Shown: positions 1 to 6,772, numbered from the stretch's first letter. The stretch is 8,120 bases of DNA from Anaeromyxobacter dehalogenans (GCA_020722625.1 DYKK01000146.1:1-8120); one strand, 5' to 3'. The notes: generated by a model not told the origin, from the letters alone. A program made the numbers and translations.

Positions 1-23
1 GAGCGAAGCGACCGAGCGGGAGA

Positions 24-44
24 GGACGTGCCGGTGGCACGTCC
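24..44. other. Perfect GC-rich stem-loop upstream of the YitT-family gene
   Basis: The arms at 24-32 and 36-44 (GGACGTGCC and GGCACGTCC) are perfectly complementary over 9 bp and enclose a 3-base loop, GGT. No T-run follows, so it is not a canonical intrinsic terminator. It could end transcription of an upstream gene outside the window, form a leader structure for the gene that follows, or be a protein-binding dyad. The inverted repeat is seen directly. Its role is unknown. Confidence 0.5.
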
Positions 45-130
45 GATAGCCGGGGAAGTCGCGGCCCCAGGGTGGTGAAATGAGCGGTACCATTCGCCGC
101 GAGGTCGTCCCTCGGGGGCGGGCCTCGTTC

Positions 131-136
131 GGGAGG
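131..136 (+). promoter_or_regulatory. Shine-Dalgarno that decides the YitT-family start
   Basis: GGGAGG lies 6 bases before the ATG at 143. The in-frame ATG at 80 has only a weak GGTGGT-like element before it. This supports a start at 143, which also begins the protein where YitT-family proteins usually begin. Confidence 0.55.
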
Positions 137-142
137 TGGTGG

Positions 143-997
143 ATGAAACGGCCGTCGCGGGAGTTCTGGGTCCGGATCGCGGGCGTGTCGGTGGGTTCCC
201 TCACCGCCGCGGCCGGGATCAACCTGTTCCTGGTGCCGCAGAACCTCCTGACCTCGGGGGTCGCGGGCGTCGCGATGCTCGTGTCCTTCCTGGTGCCCAT
301 CCCCGCCGGGGTCGTCCTGTTCGTCTTGAACCTCCCCATCTTCGTCGCGGCGGCCCGGGTGATTGACCGCGACTTCGTCGCGTGGAGCCTCCTGGGGATG
401 CTCGGCCTCGCCGGGGCCATGGCCGCGACGGAGCCCCTGGCCGCGATCCGCCCCGTGTCCGACCCCTACCTGAACCTCCTGGCCGGCAGCGTGCTGGTCG
501 GCTTCGGGAGCGGCCTCGTGTTCCGGGCCCGCGCCACCCAGGGCGGTACGGACATCCTGGTCGCGATCCTGCGCAGGCGCTTCGCGATCCGCATCGGGAC
601 GGCGCTGTTCGCGCTGAACTCCGCGACGGTGGCGGTGCTGGGCGTCGTCTATGGGGTCGAGCCGGCGCTGTACACGGTGGTCGTGATCCTGGTGGAGTCG
701 CTCGTACTCGAGCGAACGATCATCGGCATGGACGCCAACAAGGCGATGATCATCATCACCGACCGGCCGGAGGAGGTCGCCCGCGCCCTGCTCGAGAAGG
801 TCGGGCGCGGCGTGACGTTCCTGTACGGCCGTGGGGCGTACACGAGGCGCCACAAGAAGGTCGTCTATTGCATCGTCACGGTCCGGCAACTCGCGCACGC
901 GAAGAAGGTGGTCCAGTCCGTGGACCCGCAGTGCTTCACGACCGTCCACGACGTGGTCGAGGTGATCGGGGAGGGCTTCCGCCAGAGCCCGATCTGA
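143..997 (+). CDS. YitT family membrane protein (DUF161 membrane domain plus C-terminal DUF2179 domain)
   Basis: Integral inner-membrane protein of 284 residues, a normal length for the family. The first 180 or so residues are a run of hydrophobic helices. Near the N-terminus they carry the family's GINLFLVPQNLLTSGVAGVA stretch (about 25-44), and later the GGTDILVAI loop (about 134-142). The last 90 residues form a soluble DUF2179 domain with RGVTFLYGRGAYTRR, a conserved VDPQCF segment and a closing GEGF. The start at 143 is preferred for its strong ribosome site. An in-frame ATG at 80 would add 21 residues (305 in total) rich in Arg and Gly that do not look like family sequence. The biochemical role of the family is poorly defined; a transport function is often assumed but not shown. 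The FHA gene lies downstream on the same strand, 102 bases away, so co-transcription is uncertain. Family assignment is confident and function is not. Confidence 0.93.
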   Translation: MKRPSREFWVRIAGVSVGSLTAAAGINLFLVPQNLLTSGVAGVAMLVSFLVPIPAGVVLFVLNLPIFVAAARVIDRDFVAWSLLGMLGLAGAMAATEPLAAIRPVSDPYLNLLAGSVLVGFGSGLVFRARATQGGTDILVAILRRRFAIRIGTALFALNSATVAVLGVVYGVEPALYTVVVILVESLVLERTIIGMDANKAMIIITDRPEEVARALLEKVGRGVTFLYGRGAYTRRHKKVVYCIVTVRQLAHAKKVVQSVDPQCFTTVHDVVEVIGEGFRQSPI

Positions 998-1046
998 ACA
1001 CGCCAATCGCTCGCTCGGACCCGACGACCAACGCCCCCGAATCCGG

Positions 1047-1076
1047 TTGCGAATCCCCGCCCTGGTGGACTAGACT
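1047..1076 (+). promoter_or_regulatory. Possible sigma70-type promoter for the FHA-domain gene
   Basis: TTGCGA at 1047-1052 and TAGACT at 1071-1076 are 18 bases apart, a workable -35/-10 arrangement. The -10 sits in the only AT-rich patch of the 102-base gap (TAGACTTTTT). Transcription would start near 1083, just ahead of the ribosome site at 1089-1093. This is inferred from motif resemblance only. Confidence 0.4.
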
Positions 1077-1099
1077 TTTTGCCGCAACGGAGGTTCCCG

Positions 1100-1936
1100 A
1101 TGCCCACCATCGTGATCCACCAGATGGGCCGGGCGGCCCGGACGTCGAGTTTCGCGGGGACGAGCCTTCGCGTCGGCCGGGACCCGGCCGCGAACGACCT
1201 CGCCCTCCCGGGGAGCACCGTCTCGCGCGAGCACCTGGTGATCCAGAAGGGGACCGACGGCCGATGGTCGGTCCGTTGCGTGTCCGAGACGAACCCCATC
1301 GTGGTGGACGGCGCGATGACCGCCTCCTCGGCCTTCCTCGCGGAGGGCAGCGAGATTCTGGTCGGGACCGAGTACCTGCTGATCTTTTCGGAAACCGCAG
1401 TCACCGCGCAGGGGTACCTCGGCCAGGGGTACTTCTCCAACGCGGAGTGCAGCGGGTGTCACTGGACCGGGATGGTCAGCACGCTCCGTCGGGCGCCCGT
1501 CTGCCCCCGGTGCGGGGGCCGGGACCTCGCGTTCGAGGTCCAGTACCGCCCTGAGACCTCGTCCCAGAAGGCCATGGACGACTCGACCACGGCGGTGGAC
1601 GCGCGCCAGGTCCGGGCCCAGTTGTCGAGGCTGCGCGAGGCCAAGCGGAGCCACCTGGTCCGGATCGACCCCCACGAGCCGGGCTCGCCGCGCAAGGCCC
1701 TGTCGGAGACGGAGGCGCTCACCATCGGCAAGACCGCCGACTGCCGGTTCAGGCTGTTCGGGTTCTCGATCGGGTCCGGCATCCGCATCACCTGGGAGCA
1801 GTCCCACTACGTGGCCCGCGGCTCGATGTTCTGGCCCTCCATGAAGGTCAACGGAGCGGCCGCGAAGGTCGCCACCCTCACGAACGGCGACGTGATCGAG
1901 GTGGGAGGAAACCGGTTCCGGTTCGTCACCGAGTGA
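1100..1936 (+). CDS. FHA domain protein with central zinc ribbon and a second degenerate FHA-like domain
   Basis: Soluble protein of 278 residues with no signal peptide or membrane helix. Residues about 3-97 are an FHA domain, a phosphothreonine-peptide reader. It has the GR pair at 26-27, the S42-R-E-H45 signature and an Asn-containing loop (N65) before VVDG. Next comes a four-cysteine zinc ribbon: C117-x2-C120 and C135-x2-C138 (CPRCGG). After a charged linker rich in Ser, Thr, Arg and Lys (about 150-185), residues 186-276 again resemble an FHA fold: an IGK turn at 209-211, KVNG at 249-252 and a closing NGDVIEVGGNRFRF. This second copy lacks Ser-x-x-His, so it probably does not bind phosphothreonine in the usual way. 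The ATG at 1100 is chosen because GGAGG (1089-1093) lies 6 bases upstream; a TTG at 1079 would add 7 residues but lies ahead of that site. A partner Ser/Thr kinase is expected but is not in the window. The specific function is unknown. Confidence 0.88.
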   Translation: MPTIVIHQMGRAARTSSFAGTSLRVGRDPAANDLALPGSTVSREHLVIQKGTDGRWSVRCVSETNPIVVDGAMTASSAFLAEGSEILVGTEYLLIFSETAVTAQGYLGQGYFSNAECSGCHWTGMVSTLRRAPVCPRCGGRDLAFEVQYRPETSSQKAMDDSTTAVDARQVRAQLSRLREAKRSHLVRIDPHEPGSPRKALSETEALTIGKTADCRFRLFGFSIGSGIRITWEQSHYVARGSMFWPSMKVNGAAAKVATLTNGDVIEVGGNRFRFVTE

Positions 1937-1983
1937 GGCCCCCGACGCCGGCAGGGCCCCCCGCGGGCACAGTCCGGGCCGCC
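1937..1983. other. Short convergent spacer between the FHA gene and the pst operon
   Basis: These 47 bases separate two convergent stop codons. A weak stem can be drawn between GGCCC at 1937-1941 and GGGCC at 1954-1958, and further GC-rich pairings are possible. Neither strand has a T-run, so no confident intrinsic terminator is seen. Any terminator here would be Rho-dependent or GC-hairpin only. Confidence 0.4.
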
Positions 1984-3096
1984 TCACGCCCCGTCCCGGA
2001 ACAGCCGGTCCACGCGGGCCGCGAGGTCGTCTCGCACGCGCCGGAAGACTTCGAGGGCCTCGGGCGCGGAGGCCGCGGGCACGGGGTCCTCGATGGGCCA
2101 GTGCAGGTGGCGCGCCCCCGGGGGCATGTCCACGCCCCGCCCCTCGTCGCACAGGGTCACCACGAGGTCGAAGCGGTCCAGGGGCACGTCCGACAGCGAT
2201 TTGGACCGGGCCCCCGCGAGGTCGAGCCCCACCTCGGCCATGACCTGGACCGCCAGGGGGTGAACGGGGCTCGGGGTCAGGCCGGCGGACGCGACCTCGA
2301 TCTCCGGGGGCGCCAGGTGCCGGGCCCACGCCTCGGCCATCTGACTGCGGGCGGCGTTCGCGAGGCACACGAACAGCACGCCGCGCCCCGGTCTCTCGAT
2401 GACGCCCTCCTCGGGCGGTTCCGGCTTGCCGATCCCCTGGTGGCGCACGTCGCGCCCCTCGACCAGGAAGACCGCCTGCTCCGCCACGTTGGTCGCGTGG
2501 TCCCCGAACCGCTCCAGGGCCTTGGCGATGTTCAACAGCCCCACGGCGCGCGGGATGTTGCGGGGGTCCTCGATCATGTAGGTCAGCAACTCGCGCAGGA
2601 TCTGGACGTAGGTGGCGTCCACCACGTTGTCCCGCGCCAGGACACGGCGGGCCAGGTCCGCATCCCCGCGGGCGAAGGCGTCCAGGGCCTCGGAGAGCAT
2701 CTCGCCCCCGATGCGCCCCATCCGGGGCAGGTCAATGTAGGGCTTCAGGGGCGGGAACTCGCACAACTCGACGACGCGCTCGGCCACGTTCGCCGCGAGG
2801 TCCCCCATGCGCTCGACGTCCGTCACGATCTTGAGGGCCGCGGCCAGAAACCGCAGGTCCGACGCGGTGGGCTGGCGCAGGGCGAGGTTGCGCAGGCACG
2901 CCTCGTCCACCTCGACCTCCAGTTCGTTCACCTCTCGGTCCGCGGCGAGGACCGCGCGGGCGAGGTCCCGGTCGTGGTCGTGCAAGGCCTGGAGGGCGTC
3001 GTGCAGCATCCGCTCCACCCTCCCCCCCATGGCCGCGAGGAGGTCCCGCACCTGCTGCAACTCCGCCTCGTACTGCCGGTCGGTGTGCGTCTTCAC
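1984..3096 (-). CDS. phoU: PhoU phosphate-signalling protein fused to a C-terminal LMW-phosphatase / ArsC-type domain
   Basis: Fusion protein of 370 residues; PhoU alone is usually about 220-240. Residues 1-219 are PhoU, a cytoplasmic two-repeat helical protein that links Pst transporter state to the PhoR/PhoB system. Both metal-binding signatures are present: D93-V-E-R-M-G-D99 and A193-L-E-R-F-G-D199, each followed by an AxNVAE segment. A linker rich in Pro, Glu and Gly (about 220-238) leads to an LMW-phosphatase/ArsC domain at 240-370. This has the P-loop C244-LANAA-R250-S251, then SQMAEAW, one later cysteine (C316) and the catalytic-type D337-P338 (WPIEDP). The second resolving cysteine of thioredoxin-coupled ArsC is missing. 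The GTG start overlaps the pstB stop (GTGA) and has GGGGAGG at 3108-3102, 5 bases upstream. The frame is unbroken through the linker. An internal GTG at V240 has no good ribosome site, so a true fusion is most likely. The PhoU half is certain, the fold of the second half is confident, and its activity (arsenate reductase, phosphatase or sensor) is open. Confidence 0.94.
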   Translation of the reverse strand: MKTHTDRQYEAELQQVRDLLAAMGGRVERMLHDALQALHDHDRDLARAVLAADREVNELEVEVDEACLRNLALRQPTASDLRFLAAALKIVTDVERMGDLAANVAERVVELCEFPPLKPYIDLPRMGRIGGEMLSEALDAFARGDADLARRVLARDNVVDATYVQILRELLTYMIEDPRNIPRAVGLLNIAKALERFGDHATNVAEQAVFLVEGRDVRHQGIGKPEPPEEGVIERPGRGVLFVCLANAARSQMAEAWARHLAPPEIEVASAGLTPSPVHPLAVQVMAEVGLDLAGARSKSLSDVPLDRFDLVVTLCDEGRGVDMPPGARHLHWPIEDPVPAASAPEALEVFRRVRDDLAARVDRLFRDGA

Positions 3097-3914
3097 CCGA
3101 ACCTCCCCGTGATGTACTCCTCGGTCAGGCGCTCCGCCGGCCTCGTGAAGATCGTCGCGGTGTCGCCCACCTCCACGAGCCGTCCCAGGTACAGAAAGGC
3201 CGTGCGCTCCGACACGCGCGCGGCCTGCTGCATGTTGTGCGTCACCATCACGACGGTCACCTCGGGCGCGACCTCGCGGACCAGTTCCTCGATGCGGGCG
3301 GTCGCCACCGGGTCCAGGGCCGAGCACGGCTCGTCCATCAGGAGGACCTCGGGCTCCACCGCGAGGGCCCGCGCGATGCACAGCCGCTGCTGCTGCCCTC
3401 CGGACAGGCTCGTTCCCGGCCGATCCAGGGCGTCCTTGACCTCGTTCCACAGGGCGGCGCGGCGCAAGGCGCGCTCCACGACCTCCTCGGGGGACCGGGG
3501 CCGGACCCCGGTCAGACGGAACCCCGCCAGGACATTGTCGCGCACGCTCATGGTCGGGAACGGGTTGGGCCTCTGGAAGACCATGCCCACCCTCCGCCGC
3601 ACCACGATGGGGTCCTCGGCCCGCAGGTCGCGTCCGTCCAGGAGGATCCGACCCGACACGCCCGCGCCCGGGGTCGCCTCGTGCAGGCGGTTCAGGCAGC
3701 GCAGGAGCGTGGACTTGCCGCACCCGGACGGTCCGATGATCGCGGTCACGGTCCGCGCGGGGATGGACAGCGTCACCCCGGTGATGGCCTCTCTGTTCCC
3801 GTAGCGGGCCGTCAACTCCACGACCTCGATCTTGTTCCGGCGAGCCGGCGCTGGGGCGTCTCGCCCCACCGGGATGCTTCCCGGCACGAGTCCTTCGTGG
3901 ATCGCGGATGTCAT
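3093..3914 (-). CDS. pstB: Phosphate ABC transporter ATP-binding protein PstB
   Basis: Cytoplasmic ATPase of the high-affinity phosphate importer, 273 residues, slightly longer than typical because of an N-terminal extension of about 27 residues before the ABC domain. All catalytic motifs are intact: Walker A GPSGCGKST at 61-69, Q-loop with Q114 inside the PstB-typical FQRPNPFP, signature LSGGQQQR at 170-177, Walker B LLMDEP ending at 196 followed by CSALDP, and switch His226 (VTHNMQQA). The ATG at 3914 overlaps the pstA stop as ATGA, with GGAGGG (3927-3922) 7 bases upstream. The stop overlaps the start of the PhoU-ArsC gene. FQRPNPFP and the gene order separate PstB from other ABC ATPases. 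Confidence 0.97.
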   Translation of the reverse strand: MTSAIHEGLVPGSIPVGRDAPAPARRNKIEVVELTARYGNREAITGVTLSIPARTVTAIIGPSGCGKSTLLRCLNRLHEATPGAGVSGRILLDGRDLRAEDPIVVRRRVGMVFQRPNPFPTMSVRDNVLAGFRLTGVRPRSPEEVVERALRRAALWNEVKDALDRPGTSLSGGQQQRLCIARALAVEPEVLLMDEPCSALDPVATARIEELVREVAPEVTVVMVTHNMQQAARVSERTAFLYLGRLVEVGDTATIFTRPAERLTEEYITGRFG

Positions 3915-4783
3915 CGGGGAGCCCTCCGGGCGATCAGGGACCGGGACACGAGGTTTCCGGCCAGGACCAGGACGCACAGGACCAGGGCCGCCGCCCACGC
4001 CTGCCGCCGCCAGTCGTCGTACGGCGAGACCGCGTAGTTGAAGATGACGAGGGGAACCGCGGCCACGGGCTCCGTCGGGTCGAGCGCGAGGAACGGGCTC
4101 CCGAACGCGGTGAACATCAGCGGTGCGGTCTCGCCCGCGGCGCGCGAGGCGGCCCCGATCAGGGCCGCGCCGATCCCCGGGAACGCGGCGGGCACGACCA
4201 CGCGCAGGGCGACCCGCCAGTTCCGGGCCCCGAGCGCGAGCCCGGCCTCGCTCAGTTCCCGTGGCACCATGCGCACGACCTCCTCCGTGGCGCGGGCGAT
4301 CAGCGGCCACATCAGGACCGCCAGGGCCAGGGTCCCGGCCAGGCCCGAGAAGTGGCGCAGCGGCACCACCAGGACCGCGTATGCGAAGACCCCGACCACG
4401 ATGGACGGGACCCCGGTCAGGACGTCCGCGCTCGCACGCACGGCCCAGGCGATCCGGTTCCGGCGGGTGCCCGCCAGGAACAGGCCCGCGGCGATCCCGA
4501 ACGGCCCGGCCACGGCCAGGGCCGAACCCACCAGGAGGGCGCTCCCGGCGAGGGCGTGCCCGATCCCGCCCCCGGGCTCGCCCACGGGCCTCGAGACCGA
4601 CACCAGGAATTCCGGGGTCACGGCCGCGGCGCCCCGCGCCACCACCGACCCGACGACGGCGACCAGGGGGGCGAGGACCACGCCCACGGACGCGACGGTC
4701 AGGACGAGGAACACGCGGTCCGCAAGGCGGCGCCGGCGAAACCGGCGGATCGCGGGGTCCCGCTCCTCCGCCCGTCCGTTCAC
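3911..4783 (-). CDS. pstA: Phosphate ABC transporter permease PstA
   Basis: One of two membrane subunits forming the phosphate channel, 290 residues. A short basic N-terminus (RRFRRRR) precedes the first helix, and about six hydrophobic segments follow. The ABC-permease cytoplasmic EAA loop is at about 179-199 (EAGLALGARNWRVALRVVVP) and docks on PstB. GETAPLMFTAFG at about 217-228 is typical of PstA. Two GTG starts are possible. The one at 4783 makes a 4-base GTGA overlap with the pstC stop and has GGGAGG (4794-4789) at a 5-base spacing. The one at 4789 would abut that ribosome site, so 4783 is chosen. The stop overlaps the pstB start. Confidence 0.96.
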   Translation of the reverse strand: MNGRAEERDPAIRRFRRRRLADRVFLVLTVASVGVVLAPLVAVVGSVVARGAAAVTPEFLVSVSRPVGEPGGGIGHALAGSALLVGSALAVAGPFGIAAGLFLAGTRRNRIAWAVRASADVLTGVPSIVVGVFAYAVLVVPLRHFSGLAGTLALAVLMWPLIARATEEVVRMVPRELSEAGLALGARNWRVALRVVVPAAFPGIGAALIGAASRAAGETAPLMFTAFGSPFLALDPTEPVAAVPLVIFNYAVSPYDDWRRQAWAAALVLCVLVLAGNLVSRSLIARRAPR

Positions 4784-5697
4784 GACCACCTCCCGCGGGC
4801 ATGCAGCACCAGGAGCCGGGCGCCCGCGTTCAGGATCAGGGTCGTCCCCATCAGGACCGCGGCGAGCCCGGCCAGGGCCGACAGGTACAGCGGCGAGAAG
4901 GCCTCCGAGAACTCGTTCGCGATGACCGCGGCCAGGGTGTAGCCGGGCGCGAACAAACTGTCGGGGACATCATGGCGATTGCCGATCACCATGGTCACGG
5001 CCATGGTCTCGCCGAGGGCGCGGCCCAGCCCCAGCACCCCCGCGCCGAGCAGGCCGGAGCGCGCCGCCGGGAACAGGACGCGACGCACGACCTCGAACCG
5101 GGTGGCCCCGAGCGCGAGGGCCGCCTCGCGAAAGGAGTCGGGAAGTGCGCGCAGCACCTCGCGGGCCACGCTGGTGACGACGGGCAGGACCATGACCGCG
5201 AGAAGGACCCCGGCGCACAGGACCCCGACCCCGAGCGGGGGGCCTCGGAAGAACGGGAGGTCGGGCAGGACGGCCTGCAACGCCGGCTGGACGTGGTCGC
5301 GCACCGCGGGTGCCAGGACGAACAGCCCCCACAGGCCGTAGATCACGCTCGGGACGGCCGCGAGGAGGTCCACGAGGGCCGACAGGGGCGAGGCCAGGCG
5401 GGCCGGGGCGACCTCGTTCAGGAACACGGCGACCGCGAACCCCAGGGGGAGGGCCAGGACCAGGGCGAGGGCGGACGTGAGCAGGGTGCCCAGGAGGGCC
5501 GGCCACGCCCCGAACTCCCCGGCGACGGGGTCCCAGGTCGTGCCGACCAGGAACCGCCAGAACCCCACGTGCCGGAACGCGTCTTCCGACATCGTCCCCA
5601 CGACCCAGGCGATCCCGCCGAGGAGGGCCAGCCCCCCGACCCCCGCGAACACCAGGACCCCCTGGAAGGCCGTGTCCGAGGTCACGCGACGGGTCAT
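4780..5697 (-). CDS. pstC: Phosphate ABC transporter permease PstC
   Basis: The second membrane subunit of the phosphate importer, 305 residues, a normal length. It begins with a hydrophobic helix at about 12-34. A conserved VGTTWDPVAGEFGAWPALLGT region (about 51-71) is followed by helices, with a loop at about 130-154 (ending FFRGPP) that is characteristic of PstC. The EAA loop at 191-210 (EAALALGATRFEVVRRVLFP) contacts PstB, and GRALGETMAVTMVIGN (about 225-240) is a PstC hallmark. The ATG at 5697 overlaps the pstS stop as ATGA. Unlike the other genes in this operon it has no Shine-Dalgarno at a usable distance: the bases just upstream read CCGGTGCTCCC. Translation therefore probably depends on coupling to pstS. 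Confidence 0.96.
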   Translation of the reverse strand: MTRRVTSDTAFQGVLVFAGVGGLALLGGIAWVVGTMSEDAFRHVGFWRFLVGTTWDPVAGEFGAWPALLGTLLTSALALVLALPLGFAVAVFLNEVAPARLASPLSALVDLLAAVPSVIYGLWGLFVLAPAVRDHVQPALQAVLPDLPFFRGPPLGVGVLCAGVLLAVMVLPVVTSVAREVLRALPDSFREAALALGATRFEVVRRVLFPAARSGLLGAGVLGLGRALGETMAVTMVIGNRHDVPDSLFAPGYTLAAVIANEFSEAFSPLYLSALAGLAAVLMGTTLILNAGARLLVLHARGRWS

Positions 5698-6758
5698 GGG
5701 AGCACCGGCTTCCCGTCACACGTGATGGAACGCAGTTTCGCCTCGCAGCGGGACACGACGGCCGGCGGAAGCGGGGCGTAGTGCAGGGGCGCCGAGAACG
5801 CCTGGCCCTCGTGCACGGCCCACCACAGGTAGCGCGCGAGCGGGACCGCGGTCTCGCAGTCCGGCAGGTCGCGCCGCACCACGACCCACGAGAATCCGGA
5901 GAGGGGATACGCCCCGGCCCCGGGCGCGTTCGTGATGGACACGCGCAGGTCGTCGGGGAGGTCCGCGGCGGCCGCGGCGGCCGCGGCGGTCACGGACTCG
6001 ATGCTCGGCGACACGGGCTCGCCCGACGGGTTCTCGACGGCCGCGACGGGGAGGTCGTTCTGGAGGGCGTAGGTCAGCTCGACGTACCCGATCGCGCCCG
6101 GAGTCTGCTTGACGAGCCCGGTCACCCCTTCGTTCCCCTTGGCCCCGAGCCCGACCGGCCAGGCCACGGAGGTCGCCACCCCGACCTTCCGCTTCCACTC
6201 GGGACTGACCTTGGCCAGGAAGTCCACGAAGATGTAGGTGGTCCCGGAGCCGTCCGAGCGGTGGACCACCGTGATCGCCTTGTCCGGGAGCCCCACGCCG
6301 GGATTCGCGGCCGCGAGGGCCGGGTCGTTCCAGCGGGTCACGCGACCCAGGAAGATGTCGGCCAGGGTCCCGGCGGGCAGGCGGAGCGAACCCGAGACCT
6401 CGGGGAGGTTCACGGCGACCGCGACCGCCCCGAGCGTGACCGGGACATGCAGGATGGGGGCCCCGGCCTCGGCCAGTTGCTCGTCGGTCATGGGGCCGTC
6501 GGTCGCCCCGAAGTGGACGGTGTTCGCGAGGACCTGCCGGATCCCGCCCCCGCTCCCGATGGACTGGTAGTTGAGGCGCACCCCGGGGTCTCGGGCGGCG
6601 TACTCGGCGGCCCATTTCGACTGGAGCGGGTACTGGAAGGTGGCCCCGGCCCCGGTCAGGGTCACGGGACCGGAGGGTCCGGACCCGGCAGGCGGTCCCC
6701 CGCGGCACCCGGAAGCGCCCCAGAGGAGCCCGATCAGGATCACGGCGTGGTGCTTCAT
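5694..6758 (-). CDS. pstS: Phosphate ABC transporter substrate-binding lipoprotein PstS
   Basis: Periplasmic phosphate-binding protein of 354 residues. A hydrophobic signal (about 5-16) ends in a lipobox-like A15-S-G-C18, so it is probably a membrane-anchored lipoprotein. The -3 alanine is less usual than leucine. After a linker rich in Gly, Ser and Pro, the phosphate-pocket segments appear in order: GAGATFQYPLQSKW (36-49), YQSIGSGGGI (64-73), FGATDGPMT (83-91) and RSDGSGTT (167-174). AIGYVELTYA (222-231) is also typical. An 8-alanine run at 258-265 is encoded by a tandem DNA repeat. Two C-terminal cysteines (C338, C347) could form a disulfide. The ATG at 6758 has AAAGGAG just upstream, beginning at the last base of the porin stop codon. 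There are 14 bases between the genes, so they are co-transcribed. Confidence 0.97.
   Translation of the reverse strand: MKHHAVILIGLLWGASGCRGGPPAGSGPSGPVTLTGAGATFQYPLQSKWAAEYAARDPGVRLNYQSIGSGGGIRQVLANTVHFGATDGPMTDEQLAEAGAPILHVPVTLGAVAVAVNLPEVSGSLRLPAGTLADIFLGRVTRWNDPALAAANPGVGLPDKAITVVHRSDGSGTTYIFVDFLAKVSPEWKRKVGVATSVAWPVGLGAKGNEGVTGLVKQTPGAIGYVELTYALQNDLPVAAVENPSGEPVSPSIESVTAAAAAAAADLPDDLRVSITNAPGAGAYPLSGFSWVVVRRDLPDCETAVPLARYLWWAVHEGQAFSAPLHYAPLPPAVVSRCEAKLRSITCDGKPVLP
5963..5989. repeat. Three perfect tandem copies of a 9-base unit inside pstS
   Basis: CCGCGGCGG occurs at 5963-5971, 5972-5980 and 5981-5989 without a mismatch. The unit is a multiple of three, so gain or loss of a copy would change the PstS alanine run (258-265) by three residues and keep the frame. 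Alanine enrichment at this point after an ESV motif is common in PstS. The exact nucleotide repeat is the extra observation. Confidence 0.7.
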
Positions 6759-6772
6759 GGTGGCATCTCCTT

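Noticed and set aside
80..142. Upstream start for the YitT-family protein at 80
   Set aside because: It has only a weak ribosome site, and the 21 added residues do not resemble the family N-terminus, while the ATG at 143 has GGGAGG at a good distance. It is not excluded.
382..1554. Plus-strand open frame overlapping the YitT-family and FHA genes
   Set aside because: It is out of frame with two recognisable proteins and shows the same Arg/Pro/Gly-rich shadow composition.
1937..1983. Bidirectional intrinsic terminator between the convergent genes
   Set aside because: Only short GC pairings can be drawn and neither strand has a T-run, so I do not call a terminator.
2379..2381. Separate arsC gene starting at an internal GTG (Val240 of the fusion)
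   Set aside because: No good Shine-Dalgarno precedes it, and the PhoU frame runs into the domain without a stop, so a fusion is simpler. Internal initiation remains possible.
1933..3804. Long plus-strand open frame opposite phoU and pstB
   Set aside because: Its translation is low-complexity (rich in Arg, Gly, Pro, His and Val) with no recognisable domain, and it lies antisense to clear PhoU-ArsC and PstB coding. Long antisense frames are expected in DNA this GC-rich.
4123..5781. Plus-strand open frame opposite pstA and pstC
   Set aside because: Arg/Pro/Gly-rich composition, antisense to two well-supported permease genes, and no ribosome site or domain.
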